DNA of 64,000 nt from JACVSF01 sp036702855 (GCA_036702855.1 DATNQF010000107.1:33558-97557); one strand, 5' to 3'; shown: positions 9,201-17,027, counted from the first letter of the stretch. Notes: a model not told the origin generated them from the letters alone. Numbers and translations are program-made.

Positions 9201-9522
9201 CACCCGGCTCAAAAAATAAATCTAGGCTGACACGCCCCTCTCGCGTTTGAGAGAAAACTTGTACGACCCCTTCGGTTGCAGATAGAGCCTCTTCCAAAGG
9301 ACGAGTGATTTCGTCAATCGCAACTTCAGGAGCAATACCAGGCGAGGTTAAGCGCACCCCAATACGGGGATAGGTGATCGACGGCAGTAGATCAACAGGT
9401 AGCCGCAGGGTAATAAACACTCCCAGCACAATTAAGGTCAGAGTCAGCATCAGAGTACCGATGTGCCGCTGAATAGCGATTGTGCTGAGACTGGGGCGAA
9501 CGGGTTTTAGGGTTTGGGTCAT
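6283..9522 (-). CDS. RND multidrug efflux permease
   Basis: A 1079-residue inner-membrane proton-driven pump of the hydrophobe/amphiphile efflux (AcrB-like) class. Two repeats are visible. Each has one leading membrane helix (about 23-43 and 550-570), a large periplasmic porter domain and a cluster of helices. TM4 carries GVGIVVDNSIVMLENI with a single acidic Asp414 followed by Asn415, where AcrB has two Asp. That variant is common in non-proteobacterial HAE1 pumps. After this helix lies a Gly/Arg-rich insertion (NGRNGGGRRRR, about 436-446). The partner adaptor gene is encoded upstream on the same strand, 675 bp away. Substrates cannot be read from sequence. Confidence 0.93.
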   Translation of the reverse strand: MTQTLKPVRPSLSTIAIQRHIGTLMLTLTLIVLGVFITLRLPVDLLPSITYPRIGVRLTSPGIAPEVAIDEITRPLEEALSATEGVVQVFSQTREGRVSLDLFFEPGGDIDQALNDATATLNRTQDSLPDTLDPPRLFKVDPSQLPIYEMALTSPSLPLRELRIFAEEELTRELARVPGVANVDVSGGVAEEVQVNIDLQRLQATGVTLPDVLNALEARNQDTSGGRLRGGNSESLTRLVGRFGSVEDLQNLAIPVSGTTPPQQIFLKDIATIEDGTAEQRVFVNLNGNPAVKVSIQKQPDANTVDVVQGVQERLETMRQGGLMPQDMEMTATLDESRFIRNSINNVTTSGLTGALLAALAVLMFLGSLRQTLIIVLAIPLATLAALMLMGLFGLSLNVFSLGGLALGVGIVVDNSIVMLENITNRIEQTDLLSQNGRNGGGRRRREILRQAEESSQELESALLASTTTNLVAVLPFLLIGGFVALLFNELILTISFSVAASLVVALTVVPALAARLLMLPNKASLRNMGLFRWFSQRLEGVTQRYARTLAWILQRRLWVVAIAILCLGGSSIWMVGRIPQEIVPRISNGQAQLNAQFPPGTSVEDNRKVMGVVDKLLLEQPETEYVFSTAGGSLFGNSTTENTLRGSSTIILKRGTNVPAFVDRLSGELNQLPLVDTTLRLSPGSVRGLILSNSPVRADVDVVLQGPDGQALNQAGRQLLKALNEKATLARYRPDGEQPQPEVQIRPDWDRVADLELTAQEIGATLETALNGTVPTQLQRDDRLVDIQVQLAPGSVQQPEQLRGIPVFSEGGQLVQLGDIAQIELAQAPGEIQRINQRQVFLIAGSLVEGASLSEALAEVDQVLAETPLPEGVTTLPSSSAEANRQLQRSLGILGGLATFLVFAVMAVQYNSLIDPLVIILTVPLALAGGILGLFVTRTAIGATVIVGAVLLVGIVVNNAIIMVELANQICDRTGCSRRAAILQAAPQRLRPILMTTITTVLGLFPLALGIGEGSEFLQPLGIVVFSGLSVATLLTLFIIPCFYTLLHESWHNWGPPGSLGQDLQRAPAEDPAYSNQP

Positions 9523-10197
9523 AGCCCTCTTTAATCACTCTGGCTAGAGATTAACTGAAACAACTTCACTTCGTCCGGCTTATGTTGCATGGACACTTGA
9601 GTATGGATATTTGAGCCTAAACACTTGAAAATTGCATTTAATCGGCAAAAGTATCAGCTACTCCGTGTCATTGCTTCATCCAAGAGGACTTGCTAAATAA
9701 CCGCATTTGGGTTCAAATACTGCTGTTTTTACCTAGCTAGTTCCCTTTTAGTGGCCCATAGCGTAGAAAGCATATCCTCCTACAATCGTGAAGAAAATGA
9801 AATGGGCAATTAATAGAAAATAGGCGATCGGGGGCAGTTTGATTTTCATCTATTCACGCTCCTGTTGATAGTGTCTTACTTGACATTAAAATTCCGTAAA
9901 GACTGAGTTTTAGATGATTTGTCGTCAACTAGATTGTGAATAAAATGAACTGTCTTAGCACTTCCTCAACAGCCATACTGAGGCATCTGGCCCAGTTGTA
10001 GATTTCTTGAAGATTGCCGCGCTTCGCTCGCAATGACAGTTCGTTAATATGTTGGGCAAAAATGTGTTGAACCAAGTCGTAATGCACCATTGCCTAAGGC
10101 GTTGATACGTTACTCTGGCGATAAGACATCCTACGAGAACATAAGGCCACCTCTGCTTGGCTTTGCGCCAATAGCAAGGAACAGTTGAGTAGCAGAA
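9523..10197. other. Long spacer between adaptor and permease genes
   Basis: Adaptor-permease pairs are normally close together, yet 675 bp separate them here. The spacer holds a short membrane-peptide frame (9748-9849) and a GATTGC/CTTCGCTCGCAATGAC repeat word at about 10012-10037. I see no other gene, so the permease may have its own promoter. Confidence 0.5.
9748..9849 (-). CDS. Predicted 33-residue single-pass membrane peptide
   Basis: A short frame found by reading the minus strand. It starts with ATG at 9849 and ends with TAA at 9748. It encodes MKIKLPPIAYFLLIAHF followed by a hydrophobic Phe/Gly-rich helix ending FYAMGH. A clear AGGAG lies 9 bases before the ATG. The pattern of a short charged N-terminus, one transmembrane helix and a few-residue tail is like small subunits of membrane complexes. 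I do not recognise the family. It lies between the RND adaptor and permease genes on the same strand, which hints at a small accessory peptide, but this is inference. Confidence 0.55.
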   Translation of the reverse strand: MKIKLPPIAYFLLIAHFIFFTIVGGYAFYAMGH

Positions 10198-11442
10198 TTA
10201 ACTAGACTCCGACAGCAAACTGCGTTCAACCGTTTGACCCGGTTGGAGCGGCTGGTTACTGCGAATAACATAAGATTCTCCGGGCTCTAGCCCATCTAAA
10301 ATCTCTACCTGACCATTGCTGCGTTGGCCTAGGCGGACTGTGCGGGGTTCTACGGTCGGCTGCTCGGATGCTGTTGCCACAACAAAGACCGTATTCTCTG
10401 AAGCTTCTCCTGTTTCCAAGGCGCTTTCGGGCACCAAAATAGGTGCATTGGGGCTGGATGAGACAGTCACCCGTGCCAGTAAACCGCTGCCGATCTTGCC
10501 TTCTGGATTGGGCATGGTAATTTCAATTGGAATCAGCCGTGAAGCTGAATCTGCAACCGGGGAAATGCGCGTAATTCGGCCTGTAAGCACTTCCTGGGGA
10601 AAGGCATCGAGTTTGACCTGTACTGGCTGACCCAGGGAAAAAAGGGCGCGATCGCGATCAGAAATCTGAATCTGTACTTCCACCTCAGAGAAATTGCCGA
10701 GTTCTAGCACAGGTTGACCTGCTTGCAGAAAATCCCCAGGTTCAGCTAGCCGTTGCAGCACGACCCCTGTCAAGGGCGCAGTCAGGGTACTGTTGGACAA
10801 CCGCGATTGACCTTGCTCGACCAAGGCACGCTGAGCTTCTACCCGTTGGGCTGCAGTGGCTACGGCCTGCTGACGTGTCCGTACTTGTTCTTCTGCCGAT
10901 CTTAATGCCTGGAGTGCTGTTCGCTGCGTTGTCTGACTCCGCTGTGCTTCTTGCGCTGAAATTGCCCCTTGCGCAGCCAGTGTTTGCAATCGACCCGCAT
11001 CGGCCTCGGCCTGCTGGTACTGGGCGCGCGCCTGCTCCACCAAGGTTCGGGCATCGGCGACCTGAGCTTCGGCTTGGGTTACTTCAAACTGTCGAGCTGC
11101 CAGCTCTGCATTGGCTTGCCCCACAGAAGCTTGTAGCAGCGCCGCATCAACTTGAGCCAGGGTTTGACCAGCGGACACCGGATCGCCCACATCCACAGCC
11201 AGGCTGACCAGTTGACCCTCGGTTTGCGATCGCAACGACACCTGCCGTACCGGAGCCGTACTGCCTGTATAGGTACGAGCATTGGCATCCTCACCGGGTT
11301 GAGCCACCGCAACATCGACCACTACTTTACCGTCTTGCTCTGGCCGCCCCCCTCCCGAACGTCCCTGCTGACGGTCACCTTGGCTACAGCCAGCGACCAG
11401 CAGCAGACTAGTCATTAACCCCAGGACAACTTTCTTGAGCAT
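10198..11442 (-). CDS. RND efflux periplasmic adaptor lipoprotein
   Basis: A 414-residue membrane fusion protein (HlyD/AcrA type) that links an RND pump to an outer-membrane channel. I chose the ATG at 11442 over one 45 bases upstream because it gives a proper lipoprotein signal (MLKKVVLGLM..LLLVAGC, lipid-attached Cys19) and follows AGGGGGA. After a Gly/Arg linker come a lipoyl half-motif (LRSQTEGQLVSLAVDVGDPV), a long coiled-coil hairpin rich in Ala/Gln (about 85-215), the second lipoyl half (LTAPLTGVVLQRLAEPGDFL), a beta-barrel and a membrane-proximal domain. It pairs with the permease encoded downstream. No outer-membrane factor gene is nearby. Confidence 0.93.
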   Translation of the reverse strand: MLKKVVLGLMTSLLLVAGCSQGDRQQGRSGGGRPEQDGKVVVDVAVAQPGEDANARTYTGSTAPVRQVSLRSQTEGQLVSLAVDVGDPVSAGQTLAQVDAALLQASVGQANAELAARQFEVTQAEAQVADARTLVEQARAQYQQAEADAGRLQTLAAQGAISAQEAQRSQTTQRTALQALRSAEEQVRTRQQAVATAAQRVEAQRALVEQGQSRLSNSTLTAPLTGVVLQRLAEPGDFLQAGQPVLELGNFSEVEVQIQISDRDRALFSLGQPVQVKLDAFPQEVLTGRITRISPVADSASRLIPIEITMPNPEGKIGSGLLARVTVSSSPNAPILVPESALETGEASENTVFVVATASEQPTVEPRTVRLGQRSNGQVEILDGLEPGESYVIRSNQPLQPGQTVERSLLSESS

Positions 11443-11512
11443 GATGAAGTTCCCCCTTCGATTAGCAGATAAAACTACCCCCTTCATTGTGTGGGTATTC
11501 CACCCTTTCTGG

Positions 11513-11527
11513 ATTACAAAACGTAAT
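11513..11527. promoter_or_regulatory. Palindrome in the divergent RND/LprI promoter region
   Basis: ATTAC-N5-GTAAT sits midway between the divergent RND adaptor start (11442) and the secreted LprI-like gene (11597). On the other strand the core reads TTACGTTTTGTAA, which recurs at 32195-32207. It is a candidate operator, but a palindrome this short could arise by chance. Confidence 0.3.
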
Positions 11528-11596
11528 GTAAGAGTGATGTTTGATGAAATTGCTCTGCCTTTAGACTGGCAGGAAACTTAGTTAAGTGAGCTACCG

Positions 11597-12241
11597 ATGA
11601 AGGTAAATGCTAGGGAATTTGCGGCTTTAGGAGGGTTTCTCCTAATTAGTATGGGCGGAGCAGTTCCAATCTGGGCGGCTGATGAAGCCCAAGCACCCTC
11701 CCTGCCAGGGGTTGTGGCTCCCCACTGCCCAGAGGAAACCCAGCAAGGTAGAAACCGCTGCACAGGTCTATGGCTAAGAACGGCGGAGTACCACGAAGCA
11801 TTGGTCTACGATGATCTGAAGCAAACTTTAGACCTGTCGGATCGAGTACAGCTTGCGATCGCAGAAGAGCATTGGCGAGCCTTTCGCGATCTTCAATGCG
11901 AGGCAGAAAGCACTCCCTTCAACGGAGGTTCAATCTACTCCCAGATCCACGGTACCTGCATGGCCCAGGCAGCCAATGACCGTACAGGTGACTTGCAGCA
12001 GTGGGGCAACCCTGAGATTTCTCAGCAAGCAGCAGAGACTCGTTTGCAAGCTCTGCTGACCCAGATGAAGCTGACTGACAGCCCTGCCCAAAAACAGTGG
12101 GAAGCCTACCGCAATCTCCACTGCGACTTTGAAGCAAACTACCGCGATGACGTTCCGACCCAATATCAGCAGTGCGTTAGCCGCCTCACCCAAACTCGAA
12201 TTGCGCGGTTGGAAGCCTGGGCTGCACAGCGCAATCCCTAA
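11597..12241 (+). CDS. Secreted protein with two LprI-like (DUF1311) repeats
   Basis: A 214-residue exported protein. Residues 1-28 form a signal peptide (hydrophobic AALGGFLLISMGGAVPIWA, cleavage likely after AWA-like IWA). The mature part has two copies of the LprI/DUF1311 pattern. One is WRAFRDLQCEAES..GGSIY..CMAQAANDRTGDL and the other is WEAYRNLHCDFEA..YQQCVSRLTQTRIARL. Each has Trp-x2-Tyr/Phe-Arg-x2-x-Cys paired with a downstream Cys, which suggests one disulfide per repeat. LprI-type domains are known as lysozyme inhibitors in mycobacteria, but many family members have no known role. It is divergent from the RND adaptor gene. Confidence 0.75.
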   Translation: MKVNAREFAALGGFLLISMGGAVPIWAADEAQAPSLPGVVAPHCPEETQQGRNRCTGLWLRTAEYHEALVYDDLKQTLDLSDRVQLAIAEEHWRAFRDLQCEAESTPFNGGSIYSQIHGTCMAQAANDRTGDLQQWGNPEISQQAAETRLQALLTQMKLTDSPAQKQWEAYRNLHCDFEANYRDDVPTQYQQCVSRLTQTRIARLEAWAAQRNP

Positions 12242-12419
12242 CCCATGCCTAAGCACTTAGCCGTCCAACGGTCCGCGCCCTCTTAGCTCCCAACTTGTGA
12301 ATCTATTGGGTTTCTCAGAAAGGGGGCTAGCAAAATTTGTAACCAGGGTGCGCTCATGCGGAAACGGCTGTAAAAGTGGTTCAAAATGAGGGAGATAACC
12401 CCACACGCTAGCGATTCCC

Positions 12420-12836
12420 ATGTATCACGTCATCTATGACGGCAACTGCAATCTCTGCGTTACGCTGGTCAGCTTGCTAGAGGGACTTGATCAAGGCCAA
12501 CGCTTTCGCTACGCCCCGATGCAAGATGAAGCGGCGTTAGCTCAGTACGGCATTACTACAGAAGATTGCGAGAAGGGCATGATCTTAATTGATGCAGAGC
12601 AACCGATTTACCGCTGGCAAGGCAGCGATGCGGCTGAAGAAATTGGCCGCATTCTGCCGTTGGGAGCCGTCTTTGTCAACGCTTATCGGGCGTTGCCAGG
12701 CATCAAACAGGCAGGTGATCAAATCTATAGCTATGTGCGAGACAACCGCTATCAGCTCTTTGGAAAACGCGATCGCACCTACACCCCTCAATATCCCCTC
12801 TGCGAAACCCAGACCTGTCAGCGCTATTTCAGTTAG
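12420..12836 (+). CDS. DCC family thiol-disulfide oxidoreductase-like protein
   Basis: A 138-residue DUF393 protein. The hallmark YDGNCNLC near the N-terminus is the family's CxxC redox motif in its usual place after the first strand. It continues with a helical region and a C-terminal CETQTC pair. DCC proteins are predicted thioredoxin-fold proteins whose physiological partners are mostly unknown. The next gene starts 5 bp after its stop, so the two are probably co-transcribed. Confidence 0.88.
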   Translation: MYHVIYDGNCNLCVTLVSLLEGLDQGQRFRYAPMQDEAALAQYGITTEDCEKGMILIDAEQPIYRWQGSDAAEEIGRILPLGAVFVNAYRALPGIKQAGDQIYSYVRDNRYQLFGKRDRTYTPQYPLCETQTCQRYFS

Positions 12837-12841
12837 ACACC

Positions 12842-13474
12842 GTGGCACTTAACTCGACAACGGCTTCACCTTTAGATATCCGCATCTGCTTTATTGGGGA
12901 TTCCTTCGTCAATGGCACCGGGGATCCTGAGTACCTGGGCTGGGTGGGCCGGATCTGTCAGCAGGCTGCTAAGCAGGGTCATATCCTGACGAGCTACAAC
13001 CTGGGCGTGCGGCGAGAGACGAGCCTACAAATTGAGCAACGCTGGCAGCAAGAAGCCACCTGTCGCTTGCCAGAAACCTGCGAAGGGCGGTTAGTCTTCT
13101 CCTTTGGAGCCAATGACACGACCTACGAAAACGGCCAATCGCGGGTCAACCCAAGTGACTCAATTGCCTGCACCCGGAGAATATTGGAGGTGGCGCAAGC
13201 TCAATATCCGGTCTTAATGATTGGTCCACCTCCCGTTGGCGACCAAGCCCACAACACGCGGATTGAAACCCTCTCTCAGCTCTTTGCCGAAGTCTGCCAA
13301 GACCTGGGTGTACCGTACCTAGACACCTACAAAAAGCTGATTCAGTCTCCCATTTGGACTCTAGAAGTCACGTCCGGCGATGGCGCTCATCCAGGCGCGG
13401 CAGGCTACACTATGCTGGCCGATCTCATTCAGCAATGGACCGCTTGGAAGGCTTGGTTTCCCTCCGGGAAATAG
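12842..13474 (+). CDS. SGNH/GDSL-family hydrolase
   Basis: A 210-residue esterase/lipase-like protein that starts with GTG 5 bp after the DCC gene. The SGNH blocks are all visible: block I FIGDSF (Ser nucleophile), block II with NLGVRRETS, block III FGANDTT (Asn), and block V GDGAHPGAAGY with the Asp-x2-His pair. There is no signal peptide, so it should be cytosolic. Substrate unknown; an acyl or acetyl ester is likely from the family. Its coupling to a redox-type DCC protein is a recurring kind of pairing whose meaning is not known to me. Confidence 0.9.
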   Translation: MALNSTTASPLDIRICFIGDSFVNGTGDPEYLGWVGRICQQAAKQGHILTSYNLGVRRETSLQIEQRWQQEATCRLPETCEGRLVFSFGANDTTYENGQSRVNPSDSIACTRRILEVAQAQYPVLMIGPPPVGDQAHNTRIETLSQLFAEVCQDLGVPYLDTYKKLIQSPIWTLEVTSGDGAHPGAAGYTMLADLIQQWTAWKAWFPSGK

Positions 13475-13638
13475 GAAACCGACTCTTGGCGTGTCTAGTT
13501 TAATTTGTTGGGTTGTTGAGAAACGCTAAAGCTCCCTGACAGAATGGGTTACGCTTTGCTTTTCTAGTACGCTGGAACGGCTTTACCCAGTCTACAAAAG
13601 CGACCAAAACCCAGTATTTCAGAGTTGGAGAGTGATCA

Positions 13639-14310
13639 ATGGATTCGTTGCAAGGGGGCCTGATTGTATCGTGTCAAGCGCCAGTCGATTCGCCGCTTCA
13701 CAACCCGGTGGTGATTGCGGCCATGGCAAAAGCAGCAGTCAATCAGGGAGCGGTAGGCGTTCGAATTGACACACCTGCCCATATTGAGGCGGTCAGGCTG
13801 CAAGTTACGGTTCCTGTGATTGGTCTGTGGAAACAGGTGATTCCCAACTATGAGGTTTACATCACCCCCCAGTTTCACCATGCTCAGGCGGTCGCTGTCG
13901 CTGGAGCAGACATTATTGCTGTAGATGCAACGGCGCGCCGCAGACCCGGAGACGAAACGCTGACGCAGTTGATTAAACGCATTCATGAGGAGCTGGGCAA
14001 GCCCGTGATGGCAGATGTCGATACGCTGGAAAATGCGATCGCAGCCGCCCAAGCCGGAGCCGATTACGTCGGAACAACGCTCTACGGCTACACAGGCGAA
14101 ACCCAGCACCTTACCCCACCGGGCTTCCAGTTGCTGTCTCAGATGGTGGAAACCTTGGAGGTGCCCATTATCTGTGAAGGGGGTATTGCGTCCCCAGAAG
14201 AAGCCCGAAAAGCGTTGGACTTAGGAGCCTTTTGCGTAGTGGTTGGCACGGCCATTACTGGGATTGATTTGCTCGTCCAGAAATACCTGAAGGGTTTAAG
14301 CCACCCCTAG
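13639..14310 (+). CDS. nanE: N-acetylmannosamine-6-phosphate 2-epimerase
   Basis: A 223-residue TIM-barrel enzyme of the NanE family, which interconverts ManNAc-6-phosphate and GlcNAc-6-phosphate. Family signatures seen are GGLIVSCQAP, AVGVRID, PVIGLWKQ, ADIIAVDATARRRP, VMADVDTLE, GADYVGTTLYGYT and a phosphate-binding end (VPIICEGGIASPEEA, FCVVVGTAITG). No nanA, nanK or sialic-acid transporter genes are nearby, so it may serve amino-sugar salvage rather than sialic-acid catabolism. Single-gene unit. Confidence 0.93.
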   Translation: MDSLQGGLIVSCQAPVDSPLHNPVVIAAMAKAAVNQGAVGVRIDTPAHIEAVRLQVTVPVIGLWKQVIPNYEVYITPQFHHAQAVAVAGADIIAVDATARRRPGDETLTQLIKRIHEELGKPVMADVDTLENAIAAAQAGADYVGTTLYGYTGETQHLTPPGFQLLSQMVETLEVPIICEGGIASPEEARKALDLGAFCVVVGTAITGIDLLVQKYLKGLSHP

Positions 14311-14387
14311 TAGCGCGAATAAAAGGGATTGCTTCGCAGGCTCGCAATGACGCAGACTTAATGCCTTCTTGTAGGCTTGTCAAACCA

Positions 14388-14576
14388 CTACTCTTCGTAG
14401 TCGGTTGTAATCTCAATGTCTAGCGTGTCTTCATCAATGGAGATATACAGCCGATTGGGACGACAGCAAACTTGGCAGTCTTCGGTGTAAGCCTGAGACA
14501 TACCCCCAGAGATATCAATAAAGGTCAAATTCGGCTCACCACAAAAAGCGCAGAAATATTCAGCAGTGGATTGCAT
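14388..14576 (-). CDS. CPXCG-motif cysteine-rich small protein
   Basis: A 62-residue protein from the ATG at 14576, which follows GAGGGAAG; a more upstream in-frame start at 14609 has no site. It begins MQSTAEYFCAFCGEPN and has the second pair EDCQVCCRP, giving a likely zinc-binding four-Cys ribbon. The C-terminus is acidic (SIDEDTLDIEITTDYEE). This matches the CPXCG-motif family of small bacterial proteins of unknown role. It is convergent with nanE. Confidence 0.85.
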   Translation of the reverse strand: MQSTAEYFCAFCGEPNLTFIDISGGMSQAYTEDCQVCCRPNRLYISIDEDTLDIEITTDYEE

Positions 14577-14815
14577 GGGTTTAGCTTCCCTCAGACGCAG
14601 CCCATGCATCCTATCAGGAATGGCTTTATCGAGACTAAAGACAACTGCGTTAGCTTCCTACTAAACCGCAGCCACAGACCTAGCAGGAGAGTTAATCCCC
14701 GGGAGGGGCTTTTATCCAGAGACTTTTATCAAGATTAGTCATAAAACGTTTTAATCAGGATCCAGCAAGCTGAAGAAATCCGGGGCACAATACGGAAAGG
14801 CTCGGTTCAACCGCA

Positions 14816-17026
14816 ATGAAACAGTCTGATCCTTCAGCGTCTTTGTTTAACCTGAAATCTGCAATTGATCACCGTCCACTAACCGTTGAACCAACCACTT
14901 CCCTAACAGATGCGATCGCAATTCTGGCCAAAGCTCAAAGTAGCTGCGCTGCTCCTAGTCTGACCCTGCCTCTAGATATCGCCTTGCGCAACCAGTCACG
15001 GGCAAGTGCAGTCTGGGTGGTCGAAGGATTGCACTTACTGGGCTATTTCACAGAGCAACAGGCACTCGCTGCGATCAACGAGGGACTAGGACACTCCTCT
15101 AGGCCCGTGAGCGAGCTAATGACTCCCCTCACCCTCACCCTCACCCTCACGCCGACCGATACCACTGATATCTTTACGGCTCTGAGTCTGCTGAGGCAGC
15201 ACCAGCTTTCCCATCTGCCTGTCATTGATCAGCAAAACCAGCTGACCGGGGTCATTAGCCTCCAAACAATACGCATAGCGCTGCAATTCGATGAGCTGTT
15301 GAAGTCTTTATCTCTGGCTGAGGTAATGGCTACCCCTGTTCTTCAGGCTCCCGCCACAGCCTCAGTGCTCGATCTAGCCCACCTGATGACAGCACAACAA
15401 AGCAACTGCGTGGTGCTTACTGTCGCCACAGAATCGCGGACACAGCCTGTGGGCATGCTACTGGCTCAAGATGTCATTCAACTGCAGCGACTGGATCTAG
15501 AGCTGGCTGAAATTGAGGCTGACAGGGTCATGCGAGTTAACCCGCCTCAATTCTCAATCGAAGAGAAAGCCTTGGTCGCCTACTGGGAAATGCAGCAGCA
15601 GCAAACCCATTACAGTGCCGTGGTCGATACTGTTGGCAATCTTGTGGGCTTGGTGGACTTCACCCACTTTCTTACCACACTGGATTTAGACCTGATGCGT
15701 CAGGCCGAAGCTGAACTGGCTAACTCAATTCAAACTTTTGCTAAAAGCCACCCCCCAACAGTAGTTCCGACTCCACTTAACAATGAGGTAGAGGAAAGCG
15801 CGTTCACGGTAGCAGCATTGCAGGAGCAGCTAGAGTCAAGCCGCCTACTGGCCTCAATGGCTCTGCACATTCGAGAGTCGCTACAAATCAAGGAGATTCT
15901 GCAAACGGCGGTTGATGAAGTGCGCCAGTTTCTCCAGACTGAGCGCGTCATTATCTACCAGTTCAACCCTGACATGAGTGGCACAGTGGTCGTAGAGTCG
16001 GTCGCGCCAGGATGGGTGCCTGCGCTAAACAGCACGGTCAAGGACACCTGCTTTGGCCAAAGCTATGCCCATGCCTACGCCGAAGGCCGCGTTTTGGTCG
16101 TTGATGACATCTATGCCGCTGGATTGACTCAGTGCCATATCGACATTTTGGCAATTTATGACGTCCGGGCCAGTCTAGTGGTACCCATCTTACAGGGCAA
16201 CCATTTGTGGGGTTTACTGTGCGCTTATCATTGCTCTGAGCCCAAGCACTGGCGCTCCCTTGAGGTGAGCTTACTAAAACAGCTTGCAACCCACATTGCG
16301 ATCGCAATTCAACAGTCCGAACTCTATCAACAAGTTCAGAACGAACTAACCGAGCGAACCCGAGCAGAAGAACAACTCAAAGTTTCCCTCCGAGAAAAAG
16401 AAGCTTTGCTTAAGGAGATTCATCACCGAGTCAAAAACAACCTGCAAATTATCTCTAGTGTGTTGCGGCTACAGTCCGATTTTATTCGTGATGACAAGGT
16501 GATGGCCTTGTTCAACGATAGCCAAAACCGTATTCGCTCAATGGCACTCATACACGAAAAACTCTATCAGTCAAGAGATCTTTTGCGGATTAGTATGAGT
16601 GAGTATATCCAGGATCTAGTGAGTAACTTACTCTCCTCCTATGTTGCTCGATCCCAGAAAGTCGGTCTTACGGTTGATGCCGATTCTATCCACTTAAATA
16701 TTGACACTGCTATTCCCTGTGGACTAATTATTAACGAGCTAGTTTCTAACGCATTGAAACATGCCTTTCCAACGGCTTCTAACCAGGAGAATAAAGTTTG
16801 GGTAACGGTTAATAGAACCCCCGACAGTTGTTTTGTGCTAACTGTCGGGGATAATGGAATTGGCTTTCCAGACAATTTAGACTTTCGAAATACAGAGTCC
16901 TTGGGCTTGGAACTGGTGTGCATCTTCACTGAGCAATTAGAGGGGTCTCTAGAGTTGGCTAAGCATAAAGGCACCCAGTTCACAGTCACCTTTAAGGAAA
17001 TAGGAGACTCCGCAAGGGACAAATAA
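14816..17026 (+). CDS. CBS-repeat / DXCF-type cyanobacteriochrome GAF / histidine kinase
   Basis: A 736-residue soluble sensor kinase. The N-terminus (about 20-290) holds four CBS-like motifs, a typical adenosine-nucleotide-binding module. A helix leads to a GAF domain (about 350-500) with cyanobacteriochrome marks. These are FNPDMSGTVVVESVAPGW, a DXCF motif (DTCF, Cys412), the canonical Cys-His pair (GLTQCHIDIL, Cys440-His441), VRASLVVPIL and LWGLLCAYHC. Both Cys are in the places used for bilin attachment in DXCF blue/green photoreceptors. The kinase part is HisKA_2 type (EIHHRVKNNLQ, His536/537) with an HATPase (NELVSNALKHA, DNGIGF). It is followed one base later by a receiver-kinase gene. 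Bilin binding is inference from these residues. Confidence 0.85.
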   Translation: MKQSDPSASLFNLKSAIDHRPLTVEPTTSLTDAIAILAKAQSSCAAPSLTLPLDIALRNQSRASAVWVVEGLHLLGYFTEQQALAAINEGLGHSSRPVSELMTPLTLTLTLTPTDTTDIFTALSLLRQHQLSHLPVIDQQNQLTGVISLQTIRIALQFDELLKSLSLAEVMATPVLQAPATASVLDLAHLMTAQQSNCVVLTVATESRTQPVGMLLAQDVIQLQRLDLELAEIEADRVMRVNPPQFSIEEKALVAYWEMQQQQTHYSAVVDTVGNLVGLVDFTHFLTTLDLDLMRQAEAELANSIQTFAKSHPPTVVPTPLNNEVEESAFTVAALQEQLESSRLLASMALHIRESLQIKEILQTAVDEVRQFLQTERVIIYQFNPDMSGTVVVESVAPGWVPALNSTVKDTCFGQSYAHAYAEGRVLVVDDIYAAGLTQCHIDILAIYDVRASLVVPILQGNHLWGLLCAYHCSEPKHWRSLEVSLLKQLATHIAIAIQQSELYQQVQNELTERTRAEEQLKVSLREKEALLKEIHHRVKNNLQIISSVLRLQSDFIRDDKVMALFNDSQNRIRSMALIHEKLYQSRDLLRISMSEYIQDLVSNLLSSYVARSQKVGLTVDADSIHLNIDTAIPCGLIINELVSNALKHAFPTASNQENKVWVTVNRTPDSCFVLTVGDNGIGFPDNLDFRNTESLGLELVCIFTEQLEGSLELAKHKGTQFTVTFKEIGDSARDK
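15128..15151 (+). repeat. CTCACC hexamer repeat inside a CBS motif
   Basis: Four tandem copies of CTCACC (the last ends in G) encode alternating Leu-Thr residues (LTLTLTLTPT, about 105-114 of the kinase) at the start of the second CBS motif. Gain or loss of a unit would keep the frame, so length could vary between strains. Confidence 0.7.
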
Positions 17027-17027
17027 T

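Noticed and set aside
10012..10037. GATTGC...CTTCGCTCGCAATGAC word as a mobile element
   Set aside because: A related word appears at 14327-14352, but the match is short and without defined ends, so I do not call an element.
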